Source: an uncultured Odoribacter sp. (GTDB taxonomy: Bacteria; Bacteroidota; Bacteroidia; Bacteroidales; Marinifilaceae). Taken from it: a DNA stretch of 64,000 nt. The DNA is taken from assembly GCA_910578105.1 (NCBI GenBank), contig CAJTPD010000010.1, positions 81,719-145,718 on the forward strand, written 5' to 3'. The notes under the pieces are model-generated. The model was given only the letters and a program-made list of their open reading frames with translations, was not told the DNA's origin and did not search any database. Positions 8,397 through 18,300 of the stretch are shown piece by piece (the first letter of the stretch is position 1; every line of letters starts with the position of its first letter). Position numbers and translations under genes: made by a program.

Positions 8397-9677
8397 ATGA
8401 AAAGAGATACTGTAATATTTGATTTAATAGAAAAAGAGTGTCAGCGTCAAAAAGAAGGAATCGAGTTGATCGCTTCAGAAAACTTTGTAAGCGATGAAGT
8501 AATGGAAGCCATGGGTTCCTGTCTGACCAACAAATATGCCGAAGGTTACCCCGGAGCCCGTTATTACGGAGGTTGCCAAATTGTAGACCAGACAGAACAA
8601 TTGGCCATCGACCGCGCTTGCCGGCTTTTTGGGGCAGAATATGCAAATGTACAGCCTCATTCAGGTGCCCAGGCAAACGCTGCCGTATTTTTTGCCTGCA
8701 TGAAACCCGGAGATACTTACCTCGGACTCGACCTGGCCCACGGCGGACATTTATCACATGGTTCACCTGTAAATCTTTCTGGTATTAACTACCACCCGAT
8801 AGCCTATCATGTCAAAGAAGATACAGGTTTAGTCGATTATGAGGAAATGGAACAACTGGCTCTGGAACACAAACCTAAAATGATTGTTGCCGGAGCCTCC
8901 GCTTATTCCCGCGACTGGGATTATAAACGGATGCGTGAAATTGCTGACAAAGTAGGAGCTCTGCTCATGTACGATATGGCTCATCCGGCTGGTTTGATTG
9001 CTAAAGGTTTATTGAACAATCCATTCGAATATTGCCACATTGTAACCACTACCACCCATAAAACTTTACGGGGACCACGTGGGGGTATGATCCTGTTACC
9101 CAAAGATTTTCCGAATCCATGGGGATTAAAGACTCCGAAAGGCGAAATAAAAATGATGTCACAAGTATTAAACTTCGCAGTATTCCCGGGTCAACAAGGC
9201 GGTCCTCTGGAACATGTCATCGCTGCTAAAGCCGTAGCTTTCGAAGAAGCTCTCTCCGATTCTTATGCTGAATATGCCAAACAGGTACAAAAAAATGCCA
9301 AAGTCATGGCCCAGGCTTTCATTGACAAAGGCTACAAAGTAGTATCAGGCGGCACCGATAATCATTGCATGCTAATCGACCTCCGTACTAAATTCCCGGA
9401 ACTGACCGGTAAAAAAGCGGAAAATACTTTGGTAAAAGCCGATATTACTATCAATAAGAACATGGTACCGTTTGACAGCCGCTCTCCTTTCCAAACCTCA
9501 GGTATCCGGGTGGGTACACCTGCTATCACTACACGTGGTCTGAAAGAAGAAGATATGAAAGTAATCGTAGACATGATCGACCGTATCCTTTCAAATCCTG
9601 ACGACGAAAACGTGATTGCTGAAGTGAAAAAAGAAGTGAATGCCATGATGCATCAACGTCCTATGTTCGCTTGGTAA
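8397..9677 (+). CDS. glyA: serine hydroxymethyltransferase
   Basis: PLP enzyme of the cytoplasm that interconverts serine plus tetrahydrofolate with glycine plus 5,10-methylene-tetrahydrofolate; the main source of one-carbon units. The 426-residue length is usual. Clear signatures are Ile-Ala-Ser-Glu-Asn near residue 25-29, the Tyr-Ala-Glu-Gly-Tyr-Pro segment, and the PLP lysine Lys222 in Thr-Thr-Thr-Thr-His-Lys-Thr-Leu-Arg-Gly-Pro-Arg-Gly-Gly. It is a single-gene unit with a well-matched promoter just upstream and an inverted repeat downstream. Confidence 0.98.
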   Translation: MKRDTVIFDLIEKECQRQKEGIELIASENFVSDEVMEAMGSCLTNKYAEGYPGARYYGGCQIVDQTEQLAIDRACRLFGAEYANVQPHSGAQANAAVFFACMKPGDTYLGLDLAHGGHLSHGSPVNLSGINYHPIAYHVKEDTGLVDYEEMEQLALEHKPKMIVAGASAYSRDWDYKRMREIADKVGALLMYDMAHPAGLIAKGLLNNPFEYCHIVTTTTHKTLRGPRGGMILLPKDFPNPWGLKTPKGEIKMMSQVLNFAVFPGQQGGPLEHVIAAKAVAFEEALSDSYAEYAKQVQKNAKVMAQAFIDKGYKVVSGGTDNHCMLIDLRTKFPELTGKKAENTLVKADITINKNMVPFDSRSPFQTSGIRVGTPAITTRGLKEEDMKVIVDMIDRILSNPDDENVIAEVKKEVNAMMHQRPMFAW

Positions 9678-9728
9678 TACTCTGAATAAAGAACAGATAA
9701 ACGGCCTCCGGACTTGATCTTAATTTCT

Positions 9729-9762
9729 GATGAGCGTTTCACGGATTAACGAAACGCTCATC
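9729..9762 (+). terminator. inverted repeat, probable glyA terminator
   Basis: Perfect 12-base arms (GATGAGCGTTTC and its complement) around a 10-base loop, 52 bases after glyA. The following sequence is only weakly T-rich, so termination strength is uncertain; it could instead be an mRNA-stabilising hairpin. Confidence 0.6.
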
Positions 9763-9841
9763 CATTTCTAAAAGAAATGCTCATCTGTCAGAATGATATT
9801 AAAACTTTAAAACATCTTTTTTTACAGAAAGCATATTGTAA

Positions 9842-10525
9842 ATGAATCAGAAACAAAAGACACGCCTTATTATCTTCGACCTGGATGGTACTTTGCTCAA
9901 CACAATTGACGACCTGGCTATGAGTACCAACCACGCGTTGCGGCAATACGGCTATCCGGAACACGACTTGCCGGCCTACCGCTACTTTGTCGGAAATGGC
10001 ATCACCAAACTGATTGAAAGGGCACTACCGGAAGAAGCCAGAAAGGAAAACACCATCACTCAATTACGTACTGCTTTCGTTACTTACTATCAAAAACACA
10101 AAACAGATTTAACCCACCCCTATCCCGGAATTCCGGAATTGCTCCACACATTGCATCGTCAAGGCATCCGTCTTGCCGTTGCATCCAACAAATATCAGCA
10201 AGGAACTGTTGAATTGATCAGGCATTTTTTTGGAAATAACCTGTTTTCCATTGTATTAGGTCAAAGAGAAAATGTCCCTGTAAAACCGGATCCCGCCATC
10301 ATTGAAGACATTTTAACTTTCACTGCTATTCCGAAATCCGAAACACTTTATGTCGGAGATTCCGGTGTAGACATGCAAACAGCCCGGAACAGCGCACTGA
10401 CCTCCATTGGAGTGACGTGGGGCTTCCGTCCCCGCCGGGAACTCGAAGTCAATGGCGCAAACTTCATTGCAGATTCCCCCGAAGAAATAACAGTATGGAT
10501 AAATACCCGGACATCTACCCCGTAA
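9842..10525 (+). CDS. gph: HAD-family phosphatase, phosphoglycolate phosphatase-like
   Basis: Haloacid-dehalogenase hydrolase of 227 residues. Motif I is Asp13-Leu-Asp15-Gly-Thr, giving the nucleophile and the general acid/base. The cap begins with the Asp-Asp-Leu...Asn segment and Val-Gly-Asn-Gly typical of Gph. Motif II serine lies in Val-Ala-Ser-Asn-Lys, motif III lysine in Val-Lys-Pro-Asp-Pro, and motif IV in Gly-Asp-Ser-Gly-Val-Asp. The likely reaction is removal of phosphate from 2-phosphoglycolate, though HAD substrates are hard to predict. Its last 11 bases overlap the 3' end of the convergent map gene. Confidence 0.75.
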   Translation: MNQKQKTRLIIFDLDGTLLNTIDDLAMSTNHALRQYGYPEHDLPAYRYFVGNGITKLIERALPEEARKENTITQLRTAFVTYYQKHKTDLTHPYPGIPELLHTLHRQGIRLAVASNKYQQGTVELIRHFFGNNLFSIVLGQRENVPVKPDPAIIEDILTFTAIPKSETLYVGDSGVDMQTARNSALTSIGVTWGFRPRRELEVNGANFIADSPEEITVWINTRTSTP

Positions 10526-11375
10526 TGATTTCGGCTCCGGTTTCTGTAATCAATACAGTATATTCCCACTGAGCTGAAGGCTTACCGTCATCCGTAAGTA
10601 CCGTCCAATCATTATCAGCGTCAATATATATTTTTCGGGAACCCATATTAATAATAGGTTCTATCGTAAAAATCATTCCTGGTACCAGCAACATTCCTGT
10701 ACCCCGACAGCCGATATGACTTACAAAAGGAGCTTCATGAAACTTTATTCCCACACCATGTCCTCCGAATTCCCGGACAACAGAGTAACCGTTCTTTTCA
10801 GCATGTTCCTGCACAACAGCTCCTATGTCCCCCAAAAATCCCCATGGACGGGCAGCCTGAACCCCCTTCTCCAGACACTCCCGGGCAACCTGTACCAGTT
10901 TTTTCACTTCCGGATTCACCTCGCCAATCATAAACATACGGGAAGCATCGGAAAAGTATCCGTCCAGAATCGTAGAAACATCTACATTGATAATATCCCC
11001 ATTGTGCAAAATGACATCTTTAGCGGGAATTCCATGACATACCTCATCATTGACCGAAGTACATACACTCTTGGGAAAACCTTCAAAATTCAACGGAGCA
11101 GGAATCGCCCCATGCTCCACCGTATAATTGTGAACCAATACATTGATTTCTTCCGTAGACATTCCCGCCCGGATATGCTGAGCCACCAAGTCCAATATTG
11201 CGGTATTCACAGCAGCACTGCGACGAATTCCCTCAATCTGGGCTTCCGTCTTAATCATTTTACGCGAAGGCACACGATACCCCTTCGCCTTATAAGCTTT
11301 CATCTTCTGCTCAATATCAGCCATTTTCATCGCTTCAGCTTCCGAAAAACTCATCTTACTTTTAAAAAATCTCAT
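10515..11375 (-). CDS. map: type I methionine aminopeptidase
   Basis: Removes the N-terminal methionine from nascent proteins in the cytoplasm. The 286-residue protein has the pita-bread fold signatures: Cys-His-Gly-Ile-Pro (substrate His), Asn-Val-Asp-Val...Asp-Gly-Tyr-Phe-Ser-Asp metal aspartates, Gly-Gly-His-Gly-Val-Gly, Phe-Thr-Ile-Glu-Pro and Trp-Glu-Tyr-Thr metal ligands. The first 40 residues are a charged extension before the catalytic domain. A second Met at codon 8 (11354) is an alternative start. The gene is monocistronic and its 3' end overlaps the 3' end of gph by 11 bases. Confidence 0.96.
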   Translation of the reverse strand: MRFFKSKMSFSEAEAMKMADIEQKMKAYKAKGYRVPSRKMIKTEAQIEGIRRSAAVNTAILDLVAQHIRAGMSTEEINVLVHNYTVEHGAIPAPLNFEGFPKSVCTSVNDEVCHGIPAKDVILHNGDIINVDVSTILDGYFSDASRMFMIGEVNPEVKKLVQVARECLEKGVQAARPWGFLGDIGAVVQEHAEKNGYSVVREFGGHGVGIKFHEAPFVSHIGCRGTGMLLVPGMIFTIEPIINMGSRKIYIDADNDWTVLTDDGKPSAQWEYTVLITETGAEIITG

Positions 11376-11486
11376 CCCAATTTATTATATAGGCAGGATA
11401 CCCCCCTGTTTTGAGAGAGCAAGTTACACAATAATTCAGCAACACATGACTTCAAATATGAAATATTTACCACAATTTTACTGTTC

Positions 11487-11530
11487 AAAAAAAGCCTGTC
11501 TGAAATCAAATCCAAACAGGCACTTTTTCT
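11487..11530 (-). terminator. terminator of the ECF/SusCD operon
   Basis: GCCTGT (11494-11499) pairs with ACAGGC (11516-11521), with flanking A- and T-runs extending the stem. On the minus strand the hairpin is followed by seven T residues. It lies 20 bases downstream of the minus-strand stop at 11550. Confidence 0.75.
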
Positions 11531-11549
11531 ACACTCATTTACCCCGAAC

Positions 11550-13142
11550 TCACCAATACAATTCATCCACAACTTTTCCACCTTCTCTACCACCCCAAAG
11601 ATATTTCTGATACTTAATCATCACATCTACAGGACGTCCGGCAATCCCCGAATATTTCCGGATCAGGCTACGGTCATCCAATTTCAGGACCAGCACATCT
11701 CCTTTCAATTCATCCGACATCGCTTCCTCGTCCCCCCCATAGCGGGAAACACCCAAAACAATTTCCTGCTCCGTTCTGGAAACCGTCATACAGGTAATTT
11801 GAACATCTCCCTCATACCCGACACCTTTCTCATCCTTAAAGTTAGCCAAATCCAAAACTACATCTTTACTGCCGGGAACAATTCCATTTTCCAATTCCCG
11901 CAAATTATAACGATATAATTTATCCGCCGTAGCAAAAAACAGATAAGGTTCCGTCCGTACCGGATAGTAGGAAGTCGTTTCGTTTATAACACCGGCAGGT
12001 ACTTCCACTTCACCGACAACACTTTGAGGACTGGACAATTTCAGATACAACATTTTATATTGCGTACCATTACTCAATACAGCAACCGAATAATTTGCCG
12101 CAGAGGTATGTGTTCCGTATACCAGCTTATAGCCGGGGTATTCGCCTAAATCAGGACAATCAACCAAATTACCGGAACTGGGAGCTTTCAAGAAATGACC
12201 ATACGTTTCATCGAATACATAAGCCAAATCCCGTTTCGAATTTTCTGTCCACTCCGGCATAAATACCACCGGCGACAGTGCCCCATCCCGCGGACTCTTC
12301 TTTGCAGGAAGATTAGAAGCTCTGGTATAACCACCTCCCATCGGAGCCATATTTACCGTCTGGCATGCCCACAAAGCATCATTAGCAATAATATACACAT
12401 ATCCCACATCGAACATCATCATTTTCGCAGGCAAATGCAAACAAGTCTGCACTTTAAAATCCGTTACACCAGGTTGCCATTCCATCGCGCTGGACATAAA
12501 GAAATACGCATCCAAATATTTATTTTCTCCTGTTTCAAGTAAAGTTTCGGCATCAAAACTTTTCAAAAAATAATCTGTTTCAATGAGCAGACTCGAATTA
12601 TTATTGTCCGATTCAGGACGGTAATTCCGATGAATTTTCCGAGGTTCATTCCCTAATTGATGCCCCGCAATCGCTTCATAATAATTGGGCGTGAAAACAC
12701 TGCCCTCCTTATCCAAACGCTTAAAAGACAACTCGGCATGCCCATGGTATTTACTTAAAACAAGTATCCCGTCTCCGGCAGTAGAACTGGCTACATTTAT
12801 TCTAAAATTCCAAAAGGCTTTGGTTCCTAAATCTTTGTCCGTCACAATAAAACGACCCGTATTTTCTCCTAACGGAAAGTTAGCATAAATATTCAAATCC
12901 TTGGTTGTTGCCACCGCTTCCCGGTTCACTTCCCAAAGATAACTGAACCGATTGGTATCCGCATATTGTGTTCCCTCCAAAGTAACCGGTATTGATAACA
13001 AATCCATTTGATCACAACGAATCAAAGTATCAATACCCTGTATGGTAATTTGATTGATTTCCCTGTAATCATAATTGCCTTTATCCTCATAACAAGCCCA
13101 GGCAAAAAACATCGCACATAAAAGAAAAACTATTTTTTTCAT
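11550..13142 (-). CDS. PKD-like family surface lipoprotein
   Basis: Last gene of the ECF-controlled SusCD locus. The product is about 530 residues with a lipoprotein signal: Met-Lys-Lys-Ile, hydrophobic core, and lipobox ending in Cys at about residue 17 (Phe-Ala-Trp-Ala-Cys). The sequence after the cysteine is Tyr-Glu-Asp-Lys-Gly-Asn-Tyr-Asp-Tyr, a start I associate with Bacteroidota PKD-like lipoproteins that follow SusD/DUF4843 genes. It has no enzyme motif and probably serves as an accessory surface binding protein. An in-frame ATG at 13154 overlaps the upstream stop (TAATG) and would add four residues; coupling could favour it, the signal peptide favours 13142. Confidence 0.7.
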   Translation of the reverse strand: MKKIVFLLCAMFFAWACYEDKGNYDYREINQITIQGIDTLIRCDQMDLLSIPVTLEGTQYADTNRFSYLWEVNREAVATTKDLNIYANFPLGENTGRFIVTDKDLGTKAFWNFRINVASSTAGDGILVLSKYHGHAELSFKRLDKEGSVFTPNYYEAIAGHQLGNEPRKIHRNYRPESDNNNSSLLIETDYFLKSFDAETLLETGENKYLDAYFFMSSAMEWQPGVTDFKVQTCLHLPAKMMMFDVGYVYIIANDALWACQTVNMAPMGGGYTRASNLPAKKSPRDGALSPVVFMPEWTENSKRDLAYVFDETYGHFLKAPSSGNLVDCPDLGEYPGYKLVYGTHTSAANYSVAVLSNGTQYKMLYLKLSSPQSVVGEVEVPAGVINETTSYYPVRTEPYLFFATADKLYRYNLRELENGIVPGSKDVVLDLANFKDEKGVGYEGDVQITCMTVSRTEQEIVLGVSRYGGDEEAMSDELKGDVLVLKLDDRSLIRKYSGIAGRPVDVMIKYQKYLWGGREGGKVVDELYW

Positions 13143-13153
13143 AACGAGTTCCA

Positions 13154-13888
13154 TTAATTTTTATCTTCAATTTCCTCCAAACCGGACATAGTCACTCGCA
13201 TGCCGGTTTCATCATCGGTAATTACATTTTTTTTCAACCAATCTGCCATAACCGCAGCTCTTATCTGGACAGTAGCCTCGGTTCCGGTGTATGAATTCTC
13301 ATCGGCAAAAACCGGGTCCAATTCTATCAGCATCAACCATTTTTTAGGATGATACCACCCCAAATTTGTAGAATATTTTTCCCACCACACCGGAGCTGCC
13401 AGAAAATTATTCACCGATAGCTTCATCTCTCGTCCTTTATCGAGTGCCACTTCAAAATCATCACCCGATTCCAAGGCCAGCATCAAAGTTTTATATTCCG
13501 GATTCCGGAAACTCGGACTCAAAGGCTTACGATGCAACACAATCCGGAGAGTGTCCTGAAAACGGTCCGGACCAAATACCTGTTTTTCATCCAACGGTTC
13601 ATAATGTACTCCGGCTACCATATCGGTTATTCCACTGAGCCGTGTCCCCTTTTCCAATACTTTCACCCGGTAGTTGCGGGAGTGAGAAGATGAATTGCCT
13701 AACAAACGCACAACGATTTTAGCCGTATCAATAGTTACTTCTTCCGGCAATTTCCCAAATGAGAACCGAACAGAATCGATAAATTCAAAATAAAGACGAT
13801 TAACATCGTCATATTGATATTCTGCCTCTTTTTCACATCCCTGCAAACAGAAACAAAACAGACAAACCATGTATATTATTCTTCTCAT
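13154..13888 (-). CDS. DUF4843 domain lipoprotein
   Basis: A 244-residue lipoprotein with lipobox Cys at residue 18 (Leu-Gln-Gly-Cys) followed by Glu-Lys-Glu-Ala. The rest matches the DUF4843 pattern: an early Tyr-Phe-Glu-Phe strand, Arg-Asn-Tyr-Arg-Val-Lys-Val, and Gly-Val-His-Tyr. A Trp-rich segment (Pro-Val-Trp-Trp-Glu) is followed by the Gly-Trp-Tyr-His-Pro-Lys-Lys-Trp stretch. In Bacteroidota such proteins lie between SusD and a PKD-like lipoprotein, as here. The role is probably surface ligand binding; this is inferred from context. Four bases separate it from susD, and its stop overlaps the next possible start. Confidence 0.78.
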   Translation of the reverse strand: MRRIIYMVCLFCFCLQGCEKEAEYQYDDVNRLYFEFIDSVRFSFGKLPEEVTIDTAKIVVRLLGNSSSHSRNYRVKVLEKGTRLSGITDMVAGVHYEPLDEKQVFGPDRFQDTLRIVLHRKPLSPSFRNPEYKTLMLALESGDDFEVALDKGREMKLSVNNFLAAPVWWEKYSTNLGWYHPKKWLMLIELDPVFADENSYTGTEATVQIRAAVMADWLKKNVITDDETGMRVTMSGLEEIEDKN

Positions 13889-13892
13889 AACA

Positions 13893-15335
13893 TCATTTTT
13901 TTATACTGTTTCCATATTCAAATTCAGCTTCCGGCAACGGAAGTACAAAAACCTGCTCATTAGCTGCCATCTGTTCGTCGGCATTATTTCCCGAAATAGT
14001 ATGATGTAAACGCTTATAAGTTAAAAAGAGCATTCCTTCTCCTACAAATTCTTTTCGTATCTCCCGTAATATCAACTCTTCCGTCACAGTCTGAGGTTGT
14101 ACATCCTTCGGAGTCCTGGATTGTTTAAGAATTTGTAACAACCCGGAAGCACGTGCCGGATCGTCTTCCATCCATCCTTCTGCGGCTATCAGATACATTT
14201 CAGATAAACGGATTAAAGGAATTTTCGGGAAAAAACGTTCGCTGTTATCTGAATTAAATTTGCAAATATAATTCCCCCCCTTAAACCACTCTAAACGATA
14301 ATCCTGCAAATCTCCTTCGTACACTCCCATCTGAAAACCAGACGACATTTGCAAATTTCCACCAGATTCAAGTACCCATTTATGCAGGTTCTTCGCATTT
14401 TCTTTAATATTTTTATTCCGCAACGAAAAGATATGCTCATCAGAGAAAAGTAAATCCTTGTCAGCCTCTTTTTCCACTTTCAGGCTTTTTTCATAATTCA
14501 ACAAAGCAAACTTTTCACTCCCGATTATTTCCTCAGCCAATTTACGGGCTTCTTTCTTATACTCTCCGCCCATATCAAGATATATCCGGGCCAACAAAGC
14601 TTTCGCGGCGTAATAGTTCATCCGGGCTACATACTGGTCGGACTGATCTTTATTTTCATCCTCTCCGTTGCCCCATTCATAAGGAGTTACAGAACGAATC
14701 GGATCATTTTCCAATAATTGTACAGCCTCATTCAAATCCTTTACCACCAAATCCAAAAAATCTCCGGTAGAATAGATAGCCGGAGCCTGCACTCCGAACT
14801 TATCCTGCCAGGGTAAAATCCGGGCATTTTTGTCGCGTTTCACATCAGGAGCAAAAAGCCTGTAAACATCGTAATGATGCATAGCCCGGAGTGCCAAAGC
14901 CTCTCCTTTTACCTGATTGCGCCGGGCTTCACTCAACACTGAAGCATTTCTATCACTCCACTCCAAAATATTATTGATAGCAGCGATATTAGCATACAAC
15001 CCACGCCATACCAAATAAATAAAACTTTCCATATCGGAATCTTCATAATCATAATCCCGGAATATTTTCATTCCATTGGGCACCGCAGTGTAATCGTATA
15101 CCCGCGACATCACTTCTATCATCCCGAATGAAAGGTTTTGTCCGTACAACGTACCCTCCGACATATCATAATATACCCCTGCTAATGCTTCAGTAAAGCC
15201 TTGCTCCGAACTGAACAATTCAGCTTCTCCGCTTTGGTTCATCAATTTTACGTCTAACCAGGAATTACAGGAGCATAAAACAACTGCCCATAATAAATTC
15301 CAAATGCTATTTCTTGATTTCATAAATTCTATCAT
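13893..15335 (-). CDS. RagB/SusD family nutrient-binding lipoprotein
   Basis: Surface lipoprotein that forms the lid of the SusC channel and binds the imported ligand. The 480-residue protein has a lipobox ending Leu-Cys-Ser-Cys, then the SusD-like start Asn-Ser-Trp-Leu-Asp-Val. TPR-like helices follow, with the Ala-Leu-Arg-Ala-Met-His-His-Tyr-Asp motif near residue 150 and a C-terminal Arg-Leu-Ser-Glu-Met-Tyr-Leu-Ile-Ala-Ala-Glu. Two starts are possible, 15335 and 15323 (Met-Lys-Ser-Arg); both leave a signal peptide. It begins 14 bases after its SusC partner. The ligand cannot be read from the sequence. Confidence 0.93.
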   Translation of the reverse strand: MIEFMKSRNSIWNLLWAVVLCSCNSWLDVKLMNQSGEAELFSSEQGFTEALAGVYYDMSEGTLYGQNLSFGMIEVMSRVYDYTAVPNGMKIFRDYDYEDSDMESFIYLVWRGLYANIAAINNILEWSDRNASVLSEARRNQVKGEALALRAMHHYDVYRLFAPDVKRDKNARILPWQDKFGVQAPAIYSTGDFLDLVVKDLNEAVQLLENDPIRSVTPYEWGNGEDENKDQSDQYVARMNYYAAKALLARIYLDMGGEYKKEARKLAEEIIGSEKFALLNYEKSLKVEKEADKDLLFSDEHIFSLRNKNIKENAKNLHKWVLESGGNLQMSSGFQMGVYEGDLQDYRLEWFKGGNYICKFNSDNSERFFPKIPLIRLSEMYLIAAEGWMEDDPARASGLLQILKQSRTPKDVQPQTVTEELILREIRKEFVGEGMLFLTYKRLHHTISGNNADEQMAANEQVFVLPLPEAEFEYGNSIKK

Positions 15336-15349
15336 TAATCTGTAAACAA

Positions 15350-18300
15350 CTAAAAAGTAACATTTAAACCCACATTAAACGTGCGGGCAAACGGATAGCT
15401 GATTCCTCTCTCTTGTTTTACCGATGACAAACGAAACAAATCACTGGTAGAAAACAACACCTTTATTCGTTCCATGTATAATTTACGGGAAATATTCCGG
15501 GGTAAATCATAAGACAATGAAACGCTCTGCAAAGCCAATAAATTATCATCGAAAACAAGCCGGCTTGTCTGATAAGGGGTTGAACTGTCACTGATTCGTC
15601 TGTATACAGCATGATCCCCCGGATTTTTCCAGCGATCGTACAAAGCCCGTTTGTCGACATTCTTATAGGGATTGGCTCCTTCCACTCTGGAAGCCAAGGT
15701 TGAATTGTAAATCTTACCACCCAACCGATATTTAAACAACAAATACAGATTAAATCCTTTCCAACTCAGATTGGTGTTTACATTTCCCTCGATTTTCGGC
15801 TTCATATCACCAATATCCACTTTATCATCAGAATCATATTCAAAACTCATTTCTCCGTTACGTTTGATATAAATCTCATCCCCCGTAGCCGGATCAATAC
15901 CGCCGGAACGGACAACCATCAGTGCCGTTTGAGAACGGCCCACTTCATACTTGCGATAAACCACCGTACCTTTATTATGATGTTCCGCATCTGCCTGACG
16001 GTTAATTTCCTCCAATTGATTAGACAAACGGACTATTTTACTCTTATTGTGAAAAGCAGCCAAAGTCACATTCCATCTCAAATCCTTAGCTTGATTCTGA
16101 ATTAGATTGAAACGCAGACGTCCTTCAACACCAGTATTTTTCAACCGCCCGACATTTTCTACATAACTGTCAAAACCAGTAGACGGTGCTATGGAAAGCG
16201 GCAAAAGCAAATTTTGCGTATTTTTCACATAAAAATCACCATTGAAGGTTAACAGACCTTTCAAAAAGGTGAAATCCAGACCGATGTTATAAGAATGAGT
16301 TACCTGCCATTTTAAATCAGGATTTCCGTAACCTGCCAATTGAACCCCGAAAACACCGTTATATTCCCGGTCAAAGAAATAATTATAGGTTGTCAAAGCC
16401 TGTGTCGACGAAAAATTAGTCGTCCCGGTACTTCCCATAGAAGCCCTCAACTTCAGAGAATTTTTCTCATCAGCAGTCCAGAAATGTTCGTTATGTACAT
16501 TCCAGGCCAATCCCAACGACCAGAAAGGAGCAAATCGGGAATTACGGCCGAATTTACTGGAACCATCTGTACGGAAAGAAAAATCCAAAAAATAACGATT
16601 GTCATACCCATAATTCAAATTAGAGAAAAAACCGACAAGACGAGACTTATCATAGGTTCCGTTCGGACTTGTATTTTCTTTAAAAGTATTTGCCGCCCCG
16701 ATAAAAATCATATCCGGATTAACAAAACCTACACCGGTAAAAGACTCTCCTTCCGACTCTGATTGAGTGAGATTGCTTCCGATACCGATATTCAGCATGT
16801 GTTTTTCTATGGTTTTATTAAAAGCCAGCGTCAAATTTCCGTCAAACCGGTCATTTTGTTCCTTGTTCAGATAATATTCCCCTTTCTTCTTCGGGTCAGT
16901 CTCGGTAGAATATTTCAAATTACCCGGAGCATCAAAAATATCACGACGGTCAAACTGCCGTAAATAACTGAACCTTCCCTGCAAACGTAATTCCGGAATA
17001 ATCCGCCAATCTATATTAAAATTATCCTGAATGGAAGTATAAGTACTGGTATTACGTCTCGGTAAATGAGCATTATACAAAGGATTCCAGTCTCCTGATG
17101 ACAGCTTTTCTACATATTTTCCATCCTCATCATAAATCCGGTCATAAGGATTCTGATTGGCATAAGTTGAAAAATCTCCGTAAGGAGAGTTTTTGGCTTT
17201 TACATTATCAACCGACAAATCATTCCGGATATAGAAATTGGTTCCGATATTGTAATTAAAGGTTAGATTAATACCAAGACGGTCACGGCCGGATTGCTTC
17301 ATCACCCCTTTATCCGTATCGTACCGCAAATCCACGCCATAACGGAAATATTGATCCCCGCCTTCAAAATTCAGCGAATAACGCTGATTCAACGAAGTTG
17401 TCAGAGGCTGCGATAACCAATAAGTATTCACTCCCCTTTGTACTTCCTCCAAACGGGTATTATAAAGTTCCTCCAAACGGAGCTGTTCCGCATAATTGTC
17501 TTCATCTACATATACTCTTTCACTTAAACGCTCGTATTCCAGTTTTTCTTTGGCATTCATTAAATTGTAATCCCGCAAATCCGGAATCGACACATTGTAA
17601 TTGGCATTCAGGTTAATCCGGATTTGTCCCGATTTCGGACGAATCGTTGTAATAACAATGACTCCGTTAGCACCCCGTGAACCATATAAAGCCGTGGCAC
17701 TGGCATCTTTCAGAATAGTCGTCGATTCGATACGGTTCAGATCCATATCGTAAATCCGTTCAGCAGATACTTCCACTCCATCCAGAATATAAAGAGGAGC
17801 ATTGGGATTGGTCAATGCATCATCAGCATTGGCCCGCAAATCAAACCCGTTTTCTCCCCGGATGGTAATGTCGGGAATAACGTTCGGATTTGAACCATTA
17901 GTCAGACTCTCGGATAAACGGATGGACGGGTCAAAAGCATTCAAAGCCTGAAGTATATTCAAAGCCCCGACTTTTTTCAACTCTTCGGTAGGTATAGTCA
18001 CTTCCGAACCGGTAAAACTCTCCTTTGATTTGGAAAAATAGCCGGTCACCACCACTTCATCCATTTCTTCGGCTTCTTCTTCCATCACAATATCCAATGA
18101 TTGACCTTCCACCACTTTTATTTCTTTACTGCGCATCCCGACAAAAGTACATTCCAGAATCACCGGTCCGCCAATAAGCGTCTGTATGGTAAACTTTCCG
18201 TCCGCGTCCGTAGCTACACCCAATTTGGTCCCTTTTATCATTACCGTCACTCCAGGCAAAGGAAATCCTTCTTTATCGACTACTTTCCCTTTAATCTCCT

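Noticed and set aside
10716..11414. Plus-strand open frame of about 232 codons
   Set aside because: Antisense to map, which carries all catalytic residues; low-complexity His/Arg/Ser composition.
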